This document shows positions 1 through 4,275 of a stretch of DNA of 6,927 bases, piece by piece. Made by a program: the position numbers and the translations under genes. This DNA comes from Nanobdellota archaeon. GTDB lineage: Archaea; Nanobdellota; Nanobdellia; SCGC-AAA011-G17; VGLX01. Position 1 is the stretch's first letter; every line of letters starts with the position of its first letter. A model generated the notes under the pieces. The model did no database searches. It was not told the DNA's origin and saw only the letters and a list, made by a program, of their open reading frames with translations. The stretch covers positions 1 to 6,927 of the forward strand of contig JAHIPG010000282.1 in NCBI GenBank assembly GCA_018894775.1. The letters are read 5' to 3'.

Positions 1-14
1 CTGTAATCAAAAAG

Positions 15-22
15 TTTAAATA
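15..22 (+). promoter_or_regulatory. TATA-like box TTTAAATA
   Basis: An archaeal TATA-like octamer. With the roughly 26-nt spacing seen at other promoters in this window, transcription would begin near position 45, downstream of the ATG at 28 and just before two small hairpins (46-66 and 69-100). It therefore fits a short RNA, or a long leader for the gene at 157, better than translation from 28. Confidence 0.4.
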
Positions 23-44
23 GGTATATGTTATATCAAGATAG

Positions 45-106
45 GATTTTTTGCGCCACGAAAAATTTGTTGGCCTGTGTGAGCGATTGCAAAGGCCAAC
101 TTTTAT
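45..106 (+). ncRNA. Candidate small structured RNA (two hairpins and a T-run)
   Basis: Two consecutive hairpins can be drawn. The first pairs 46-53 with 59-66 (loop CGCCA). The second pairs GUUGGCCU (69-76) with AGGCCAAC (93-100). A TTTT tract follows at 101-104. The stretch is richer in G+C than its surroundings and lies at the right distance from the TATA-like box at 15-22. No C/D, H/ACA or k-turn consensus was recognised. It could instead be a leader of the downstream gene, or coding if translation starts at 28. The proposal is inference from structure and spacing only. Confidence 0.22.
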
Positions 107-122
107 ACTCATTTTCTAAAAG

Positions 123-128
123 TTTAAA
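123..128 (+). promoter_or_regulatory. TATA-like box for the JAMM gene
   Basis: TTTAAA followed by more A residues, centred about 30 bp before the ATG at 157. That is slightly farther than the 26-28 bp seen at the other genes here but still compatible with a leaderless or nearly leaderless transcript. It supports the ATG at 157 as the start. Confidence 0.35.
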
Positions 129-156
129 AAAGCAGAAAGCACACTATAAACTAACA

Positions 157-702
157 ATGGAAGACCTAAAAGACCATGAAGAAATCTGGGAACAACCCAT
201 AGAAGAACCCAGTAAGTTCAAAAAAATATTTACAATCATAGCAGGAAGTTTTCTAATCTTTCTAATGTTCTCTTATGTCGCAATGAGTTATGGTATGGGT
301 GATATTATAGCAAGCCTGATTGATAGTGAGACTATGGAAGAGAACAGAGTTAAGGTAGATGAAAATATGGTATTGGTATTCAAAGGAGATTCTTATAAAT
401 CATTATTGGAAACTTATCTGGCAAACGAAGGCCAAGAATTCAAAGCATGTCTTGTTGGAGAACTAAGAAAAGAAACTTATGGAATAACAGAAATAATAAT
501 CCCTGAAATGAGCGAACAATCATTTATCCATGTAAGATCAGAAGGATGTCCGGATGGAACATTAGTTGATCTCCATAGCCATCCTTTCAGAAAATGCCTA
601 GAATCAGAACAGGACTTAAAGACAAAAGAATTAACACTAAAAACAGACCCTGATAGGCTCTTTGCAATATTATGTGAAAAGGACCGTTTTCACTTCTATT
701 GA
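157..702 (+). CDS. Membrane-anchored JAMM/MPN metalloprotease-like protein
   Basis: A 181-residue protein from the ATG at 157. A short charged N-terminus (1-23) precedes one membrane segment (about 24-46), then a linker and a JAMM (JAB1/MPN+) domain at about 70-181. The metal-site signature H-x-H-x7-S-x2-D is exact (H140, H142, S150, D153), and E102 in GEL is the likely catalytic glutamate. JAMM proteins are zinc isopeptidases; archaeal ones such as the Haloferax desampylase remove ubiquitin-like SAMPs. Lysines before the membrane segment and acidic residues after it suggest, by the positive-inside rule, that the domain faces outside, which is odd for that role. The frame stays open to an ATG at 28, adding 43 residues, but the TATA box at 15-22 is too close to serve that start. 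The fold is a confident call; substrate and topology are inference. Confidence 0.75.
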   Translation: MEDLKDHEEIWEQPIEEPSKFKKIFTIIAGSFLIFLMFSYVAMSYGMGDIIASLIDSETMEENRVKVDENMVLVFKGDSYKSLLETYLANEGQEFKACLVGELRKETYGITEIIIPEMSEQSFIHVRSEGCPDGTLVDLHSHPFRKCLESEQDLKTKELTLKTDPDRLFAILCEKDRFHFY

Positions 703-714
703 GTAATAGTAATC

Positions 715-722
715 TTTAAATA
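715..722 (+). promoter_or_regulatory. Orphan TATA-like box TTTAAATA
   Basis: The octamer matches the one at 15-22 and lies 13 bp past the JAMM stop codon. No plus-strand gene starts downstream, because the next gene is on the minus strand. It would place a transcription start near 745. It could also be chance in AT-rich DNA. Confidence 0.22.
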
Positions 723-744
723 TTAGCTAAGGCTATTAAATATT

Positions 745-803
745 GATCGTGGTGCAAACACACGAAAGATTTGAGTTCTCTTTCATTCTCTCATGGCTTT
801 TTT
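745..803 (+). ncRNA. Candidate small RNA in the gap between convergent genes
   Basis: Downstream of the orphan TATA-like box are two small hairpins. The first lies at 748-764, with CGTG/CACG arms, a bulged G and loop CAAA. The second pairs GAAAGA (764-769) with TCTTTC (779-784). A run of six T at 798-803 could terminate transcription. No known RNA family was recognised. The region may equally be the untranslated tail and terminator of the JAMM gene. Confidence 0.18.
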
Positions 804-812
804 ATGTCAATC

Positions 813-1577
813 CTACAAACCTGTAGGAATATTGCCAAATACTGTTTTGACCTCAAACTTCTCTTCTGCAACCTTAGCTAGAGCTTTTATCCCTAATGTT
901 TCTGTGGCGTAATGCCCTGCAAATATCACATTAAACTTAGAATCTTTGGTAACTTGGTAGACATCAATACTATCACCAGTCAGATATAAGTCAATCTTGT
1001 CCTTCTTGCTAAGAGCCTCAAAAAAACCAGGATAGCCACCGCCACCACTACAGACAGCAACAGTCTTAATAAACTCTTCACCAAAATGCAAAACTTTACA
1101 CTTAGCATCAAGTTTAGATTTTAGAATATCCTCCACCTCTTTAATAGAAAGATGCTTCTTAAGCTTCCCAACCCAACCAATATTTTTCCCATCAATCTCA
1201 TAGAACTCATCTGTTATCTCACCACCAAGCAACTTAATCAGCTCAGCATTATGCCCTATCTCCTTATGCCTATCTAAAGGCAGATGGCATGCGTAAAGGG
1301 AGATATTGTTATCTAATAGAAATTTAACCCTCTCTTTTGTCCAACCTTTAAGAGAAGGATCCATAATATTCCAAAAGTGACCATGATGGACAATAATCAT
1401 ATCAGCCTTCTCATCAGCAGCCCTCTTGAAAGTCTCCATGCAAGCATCAACAGAGAAAAGAATCTTCTTAACCTCTTCCTTGCCCTCTATTTGCAATCCA
1501 TTCCATGATTTATCATTTACATCCCCTATAGCTAAATAGTCATCTAAAAATTCAACAAGTTCTTTTAGTTTTACCAT
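813..1577 (-). CDS. Nif3/YbgI-family dinuclear metal-binding protein
   Basis: A 254-residue protein of the Nif3 family (YbgI; often labelled GTP cyclohydrolase 1 type 2 homolog), the usual length for the single-domain form. The metal-binding signatures are in order: HHG at 64-66, H-x-P-L-D at 98-102 (CHLPLD), and GH-x3-E near the C-terminus (H222, E226). A conserved LTGD sits at 199-202. Family members form toroidal hexamers with a two-metal site and act on a poorly defined substrate; the cyclohydrolase label is weakly supported. The ATG at 1577 is about 27 bp downstream of a TATA box, so the mRNA is probably leaderless. It lies 53 bp after the RNase HII gene on the same strand but has its own promoter. 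Family assignment is secure; function is open. Confidence 0.9.
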   Translation of the reverse strand: MVKLKELVEFLDDYLAIGDVNDKSWNGLQIEGKEEVKKILFSVDACMETFKRAADEKADMIIVHHGHFWNIMDPSLKGWTKERVKFLLDNNISLYACHLPLDRHKEIGHNAELIKLLGGEITDEFYEIDGKNIGWVGKLKKHLSIKEVEDILKSKLDAKCKVLHFGEEFIKTVAVCSGGGGYPGFFEALSKKDKIDLYLTGDSIDVYQVTKDSKFNVIFAGHYATETLGIKALAKVAEEKFEVKTVFGNIPTGL

Positions 1578-1599
1578 GCCTATAACAGAAAGATAATAG

Positions 1600-1609
1600 C
1601 TTTATATTA
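1600..1609 (-). promoter_or_regulatory. TATA box for the Nif3-family gene
   Basis: Read on the minus strand this is TAATATAAAG, centred about 27 bp before the ATG at 1577. The spacing predicts a transcript starting at or next to the start codon. Confidence 0.45.
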
Positions 1610-1630
1610 TTTTTTCTTCTTCAAAAGATA

Positions 1631-2287
1631 CTAGAAATCAGCTAAACTTCTCTGTAACTGCTGCTGCTGTAACCTCTTATAAGAAACCCAAGTCTTCCTG
1701 AAAATATCAGGATACTTACTATGATTCTCCTTCATAAACTTCTGAGTAATAGGATCAGAAGGGTAGCCAGAGCCAATCTCCTCACCAATCTCCTTCTTGA
1801 TATTCTGAATTTCCCTATCTCTGGTAACCTTAGCTATAATCGATGCAGCTGCTACAATAGGATATTTGGTATCTGCCTTATGCTCAGAAATAATCTTAAT
1901 AGTTTTATCCTTCAAATGATTCCTGACATATGCTGAATAAGCCTTCAGATTAGTGCTAGGACAATCTAAAATAGCCCTATCAGGCTTAAGCTTGTTGACC
2001 ATATCAGCAGTCTTAATAGCTTCCAGCCAGTTAAGATTCAAAGAATTAGACTCTAAAGCATCATCAATCTCTTTTGGAGAAATTATAATGACCATATTAT
2101 CTTTTACAATATTCAAAATCTTATCATAAAGATGCTCTCTCTGCCTAGGGGTTAATAACTTAGAATCTTTTACTCCAATATCCTCTAATTTATGCATATC
2201 CTTTTCATCAATGACTAATCCTGCTGTCACCAAAGGGCCTATCACTGGCCCTCTACCTGCTTCATCCGTACCAAATACTAAAACCAT
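1631..2287 (-). CDS. rnhB: Ribonuclease HII
   Basis: A 218-residue archaeal RNase HII, which cuts the RNA strand of RNA-DNA hybrids, removing misincorporated ribonucleotides and primer RNA. The family signature GTDEAGRGP opens the protein. The acidic catalytic residues are D8, E9, D108 (ILDCP) and D139 (EHKAD). DSKLL (41-45), AAASIIAKVTRD (147-158), GSGYPSDP (172-179) and RKTW (197-200) are also typical. The C-terminus ends in QRSLADF (212-218), a good PCNA-interacting (PIP) box of the form QxxLxxF, preceded by a run of four glutamines. A TTG three codons upstream (2296) could extend it, but the ATG at 2287 sits right before the conserved motif and about 28 bp from a TATA box. It is 36 bp downstream of the metallopeptidase gene. 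Confidence 0.96.
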   Translation of the reverse strand: MVLVFGTDEAGRGPVIGPLVTAGLVIDEKDMHKLEDIGVKDSKLLTPRQREHLYDKILNIVKDNMVIIISPKEIDDALESNSLNLNWLEAIKTADMVNKLKPDRAILDCPSTNLKAYSAYVRNHLKDKTIKIISEHKADTKYPIVAAASIIAKVTRDREIQNIKKEIGEEIGSGYPSDPITQKFMKENHSKYPDIFRKTWVSYKRLQQQQLQRSLADF

Positions 2288-2310
2288 GAATAACAATAAG
2301 AAATAATGTT

Positions 2311-2320
2311 CTTAAAAAGG
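2311..2320 (-). promoter_or_regulatory. TATA-like box for RNase HII
   Basis: The minus strand reads CCTTTTTAAG, centred about 28 bp upstream of the ATG at 2287. This supports that start and a leaderless message. The box lies in the 36-bp gap between the two genes. Confidence 0.4.
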
Positions 2321-2323
2321 TTT

Positions 2324-3235
2324 CTAACTGTCAATATATGACTCAAGATACATTAGGCAGAGTTCTTTGGCATCGTCTGTTTGAGATTTGGATATTTTGT
2401 CATAGGACTTAACGTGGACGTCTACAATCTCAGACATAGTCTTAAAAACTTGGATAGCTTTCTTTGTCCTTCTAGTTTTATGATAAACCTTCCTTACCAA
2501 AGGCATATATCTAGAATAAGTTATGTCTGAAGCAAAAGAAGCATTATTCTGCGGACTGACTTCATAACCCAATAATATTGATTTTTTGTTTACAAATTCA
2601 GCCAATAACTTCTCCTTCCTTAATAACTTCTGATTCTCAGGAATTTTGAGCTTTAACAGATTGTCCAGCTTCTGATAATACTTAATTACCAATCTATCCT
2701 TCTTTATCTTTTCTTTTATCCCCCAAGTAGATTCCTCATACTCTGTTGAATCCTTACCAAACATTTCTAAGGTATACTCTTTTGCACCATAATACCCTGC
2801 GATATTAGCACAAGCTTCTTCCAAATCAACTAATTGCTTTATCTTATTTGTCATCCAGATATGATTATGCATGTTCTCATGGAATACTGTATAAGCTTTC
2901 CTAGCCATAGATTTTTCCAACAAATAATTTGAGATTTCAGGTTTACCGGCAAGAGCCTCAGAAGTACGATAATGAACATCATAACCCTTTGATTCTGCTT
3001 CCCGCTTAAACTTTATAGCATTCTTTTCCTCTTCAAAATTCTTCCTACCCATATCCCAATAATAAGTTGGGAGCCTTAATGGATGGGTATAATATACAAG
3101 ATGGTATGTCATCAGTTTTCCATCATAAGAACGAAAATTATTTGATTTAGGAAGACCGAGTTTAGATTCTCCCCATTCTTCTATCCGCTCAATCTCTTTT
3201 AACTTTTCTTCTAAATCTCCTTTTGTTTTTGCCAC
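2324..3235 (-). CDS. HExxH metallopeptidase, COG4324 / Aminopep-like
   Basis: A 303-residue protein from a GTG start. The gluzincin zinc motif H119-E-N-M-H123 is followed 16 residues later by L-E-E-A-C-A, whose E140 is the likely third zinc ligand. Flanking blocks resemble the predicted aminopeptidase family COG4324 (Pfam Aminopep): EWGESKLGLP near 20-29, HLVYYTHPLRLPTYYW at 45-60, GYDVHYRTSEALAG at 84-97, and NNASF with a following Tyr at 230-240. Bacterial members are usually lipoproteins; this form has neither lipobox nor convincing signal peptide and would be cytosolic. The frame stays open to an ATG at 3358, but that 41-residue extension is low-complexity, contains the TATA box, and looks non-coding. 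The GTG at 3235 is 27 bp from that box. Activity is inferred from motifs only. Confidence 0.75.
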   Translation of the reverse strand: MAKTKGDLEEKLKEIERIEEWGESKLGLPKSNNFRSYDGKLMTYHLVYYTHPLRLPTYYWDMGRKNFEEEKNAIKFKREAESKGYDVHYRTSEALAGKPEISNYLLEKSMARKAYTVFHENMHNHIWMTNKIKQLVDLEEACANIAGYYGAKEYTLEMFGKDSTEYEESTWGIKEKIKKDRLVIKYYQKLDNLLKLKIPENQKLLRKEKLLAEFVNKKSILLGYEVSPQNNASFASDITYSRYMPLVRKVYHKTRRTKKAIQVFKTMSEIVDVHVKSYDKISKSQTDDAKELCLMYLESYIDS

Positions 3236-3257
3236 AATTGTAAGAATAACATGGAGA

Positions 3258-3267
3258 GTTATAAAGG
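3258..3267 (-). promoter_or_regulatory. TATA box for the metallopeptidase gene
   Basis: The minus strand reads CCTTTATAAC, centred 27 bp upstream of the GTG at 3235. The spacing equals that of the neighbouring genes and is the main reason for choosing the GTG over the upstream ATG. Confidence 0.45.
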
Positions 3268-3371
3268 TTTGTATGAGGTGAAGAAACAACTTGACATTTC
3301 GGAAGATATTTACTAAATTTATCGTCAATAAAATGATTGAGGTATGCGACAACGACAAACGTGCGCGAGAA

Positions 3372-3382
3372 GGTTATAAAGG
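3372..3382 (+). promoter_or_regulatory. TATA box for the homing endonuclease
   Basis: GGTTATAAAGG, centred 26 bp before the ATG at 3403, predicting a leaderless message. The remaining part of this divergent intergenic region (about 3268-3371) shows no recognisable gene or RNA. Confidence 0.45.
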
Positions 3383-3402
3383 GTAAGGTATTCTTGTAGG
3401 AT

Positions 3403-4008
3403 ATGGACAAAAAATTTGCAGAATTGGTAGGAATAATATTAGGTGATGGTTGCATAAAAAATTATCCTAGGCATAGGGCACTTCAGATTTCTTTTAATGC
3501 AGTAGATGATTTAGATTATTTGCATTATGTTGCTAAACTTGTTCAAGAAATATTTCAAATAAAACCTTTTGTAAAATTTAGAAAAACAGACAATACAGCA
3601 GATATATTCTTATTTAGAAAATCTGTGGTTGATTATCTCTTAAGAAAAGGTCTTAAGGAATCTCCTAAATGGGGTAGAGCAAAAATACCTCCAACGTGTT
3701 TGACTAAACCTTTTGATAAATATGTGGTTAGAGGTTTATTTGATACAGATGGATGCGTTGCTTTGACCAAAAATAATGGTAGTTTATATCCTCGGTTAGA
3801 ATTAAAAATATGCCCCTCACCTATGCAGGAACAAGTGATTGATATTCTTAATAATTATAATTTTAAATTTAAAGTCCAAAAATTGGACAAAGGAAAAATA
3901 AGGATTAGACTTAATGGTAAAGAGCAATTGAGAAAATGGAGAGGTATTATAGGATTTAGTAATCTTAAGCATCTGAAAAAATCTGAAAGAGTTTTAAAAA
4001 AAGAGTAG
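3403..4008 (+). CDS. Free-standing two-motif LAGLIDADG homing endonuclease
   Basis: A 201-residue protein with two LAGLIDADG helices: ELVGIILGDGCI (7-18, catalytic D15) and VVRGLFDTDGCV (108-119, catalytic D116). Both acidic metal-binding residues are present, so the nuclease may be active as a monomer. The C-terminal GIIGFSNLKHLKKS is typical of the archaeal intron/intein endonuclease type (LAGLIDADG_3-like). Such enzymes cleave a 14-40 bp target and spread their host element; some act as intron maturases. This copy lies in no intron or intein and has its own TATA box. It ends tail-to-tail with the initiator tRNA gene: its TAG stop is the complement of the last three tRNA bases, and its final Lys codons supply the T-run behind the tRNA. 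The target is unknown; the adjacent tRNA or its introns is a speculative candidate. Confidence 0.88.
   Translation: MDKKFAELVGIILGDGCIKNYPRHRALQISFNAVDDLDYLHYVAKLVQEIFQIKPFVKFRKTDNTADIFLFRKSVVDYLLRKGLKESPKWGRAKIPPTCLTKPFDKYVVRGLFDTDGCVALTKNNGSLYPRLELKICPSPMQEQVIDILNNYNFKFKVQKLDKGKIRIRLNGKEQLRKWRGIIGFSNLKHLKKSERVLKKE
3996..4002 (-). terminator. Oligo-T terminator of the tRNA gene
   Basis: On the minus strand seven T residues begin four bases past the discriminator base of the tRNA, the typical archaeal termination signal. The same bases are the Lys codons at the end of the endonuclease gene on the other strand. Confidence 0.5.
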
Positions 4009-4035
4009 CGAGGGATGGATTTGAACCATCGACCT

Positions 4036-4063
4036 TTGCCCGAAAGATATGAAATACCTTTCT
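4036..4063 (-). other. tRNA intron 3 (28 nt, position 43/44, variable region)
   Basis: Its removal joins CCCGG of the anticodon stem to the variable loop AGGUC. The intron carries a nine-pair helix (GAAAGGUAU with AUAUCUUUC, one G-U) closed by a UUC loop. The 5' bulge is GGA and the 3' bulge AAA, separated by CCC/GGG plus an A-C mismatch, so this is a relaxed BHB. Cutting after the second base of each bulge gives these ends; shifting by one base yields the same product because both junction bases are A. Confidence 0.75.
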
Positions 4064-4069
4064 CCGGGT

Positions 4070-4092
4070 GTCCGAAGACAAACAAGAGTCCT
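4070..4092 (-). other. tRNA intron 2 (23 nt, canonical position 37/38)
   Basis: It splits the anticodon loop just after A37. Bulges UAA and ACA flank a weak central helix (CCCA against UCGG with one C-C mismatch), and a four-pair GGAC/GUCU helix closes the intron. The exon-side helix is the anticodon stem itself, which is complete only after intron 1 is removed. A competing hairpin UGUC-UUCG-GACA can also form. Confidence 0.75.
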
Positions 4093-4100
4093 TATGGGCC

Positions 4101-4131
4101 TTCCGCACCAAATCCACGAATAGATTTGATT
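4101..4131 (-). other. tRNA intron 1 (31 nt, position 29/30, anticodon stem)
   Basis: A textbook BHB motif. The three-base bulges CGA and AAG are separated by a perfect four-pair helix (CCGU/GCGG), and the intron is closed by an eight-pair helix AUCAAAUC/GAUUUGGU with an eight-base loop. Cutting after the second base of each bulge joins U-C-G to G-G and creates the initiator-type anticodon stem. Position 29/30 is a known non-canonical intron site in some archaea. Confidence 0.82.
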
Positions 4132-4184
4132 CGACGGGCACTCCTGACTGCCCCACCTCGCTAATCTATTTACTGCCAAGTCCT

Positions 4185-4194
4185 CTTTTTAAAC
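4185..4194 (-). promoter_or_regulatory. TATA box for the initiator tRNA
   Basis: The minus strand reads GTTTAAAAAG, centred about 28 bp upstream of the mature tRNA 5' end at 4162. With the spacing seen at neighbouring leaderless genes, transcription would begin within 0-2 nt of the mature end, leaving almost no 5' leader. Confidence 0.5.
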
Positions 4195-4222
4195 CTTACT
4201 AATCGACTTTTTCTCAACAAAA

Positions 4223-4230
4223 TTTAAATA
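4223..4230 (+). promoter_or_regulatory. TATA box for ornithine carbamoyltransferase
   Basis: TTTAAATA lies about 49 bp before the ATG at 4276, implying a leader of roughly 20-25 nt that contains a GGAG sequence. A second AT-rich box (CTTATAATTT, near 4238-4247) would give a much shorter leader and cannot be excluded. Confidence 0.4.
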
Positions 4231-4261
4231 TTCGGAAACTTATAATTTATCTAATCAAAAG

Positions 4262-4265
4262 GGAG
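4262..4265 (+). promoter_or_regulatory. Shine-Dalgarno-like GGAG of the OTC gene
   Basis: GGAG sits ten bases before the ATG at 4276 and complements the CCUCC core expected at the 16S rRNA 3' end. It is the only complete gene here with both room for a leader and a plausible ribosome-binding site. Confidence 0.4.
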
Positions 4266-4275
4266 CTATACCAAA

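Larger units (their letters stand above)
4006..4162 (-). tRNA. Initiator tRNA-Met (CAU) with three introns
   Basis: The gene spans 157 nt and yields a 75-nt mature tRNA after removal of 82 nt. The acceptor stem AGCGAGG/CCUCGCU has seven pairs with discriminator A73. The D stem is GGGC/GCCC, the variable loop AGGUC, and the T arm GAUGG-UUCAAAU-CCAUC. CCA is not encoded. The spliced anticodon arm is UCGGG-CCCAUAA-CCCGG, with the CAU anticodon at 4094-4096. A1-U72 and G29-31:C39-41 are the known hallmarks of archaeal/eukaryal initiators. Exons are 4132-4162 (31 nt), 4093-4100 (8 nt), 4064-4069 (6 nt) and 4006-4035 (30 nt). Oddities are the three introns, the tiny internal exons and C33 instead of U33. 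The tRNA body is certain; the splice pattern is inferred from complementarity and from the exact fit to mature length. Confidence 0.9.

Noticed and set aside
69..100. Kink-turn or H/ACA guide RNA in the GUUGGCC/GGCCAAC hairpin
   Set aside because: The tandem sheared G-A pairs and the ACA box at the expected distance are missing, so only an unclassified hairpin is claimed.
3236..3358. Hydrophobic 41-residue N-terminal extension of the metallopeptidase as a membrane anchor
   Set aside because: It overlaps the TATA box, is rich in AT-driven residues, and the GTG at 3235 has the spacing seen at other starts. It is kept only as an outside possibility.
3363..4018. Direct repeats (GCGAG) flanking the endonuclease as attachment sites
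   Set aside because: Only about five bases match at 3365-3369 and 4008-4012. No duplicated tRNA 3' end is present in the window.
4048..4056. A second CAU (in UUUCAUAU on the minus strand) as the tRNA anticodon
   Set aside because: It sits in the loop of a nine-pair helix belonging to intron 3, and no five-pair anticodon stem with a seven-base loop can be formed around it that fits the rest of the tRNA.
4006..4162. A class II (Leu/Ser) tRNA with a long variable arm, or Ser tRNA with anticodon CGA
   Set aside because: Neither reading gives both a D stem and an anticodon stem. The AGGUC variable loop, A1-U72 pair and D-loop sequence match archaeal initiator tRNA, and the three-intron model fits the mature length exactly.
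3855..4179. Minus-strand open frames over the tRNA and the endonuclease 3' end
   Set aside because: They run through the tRNA gene and antisense to the endonuclease, and show no recognisable protein motif.
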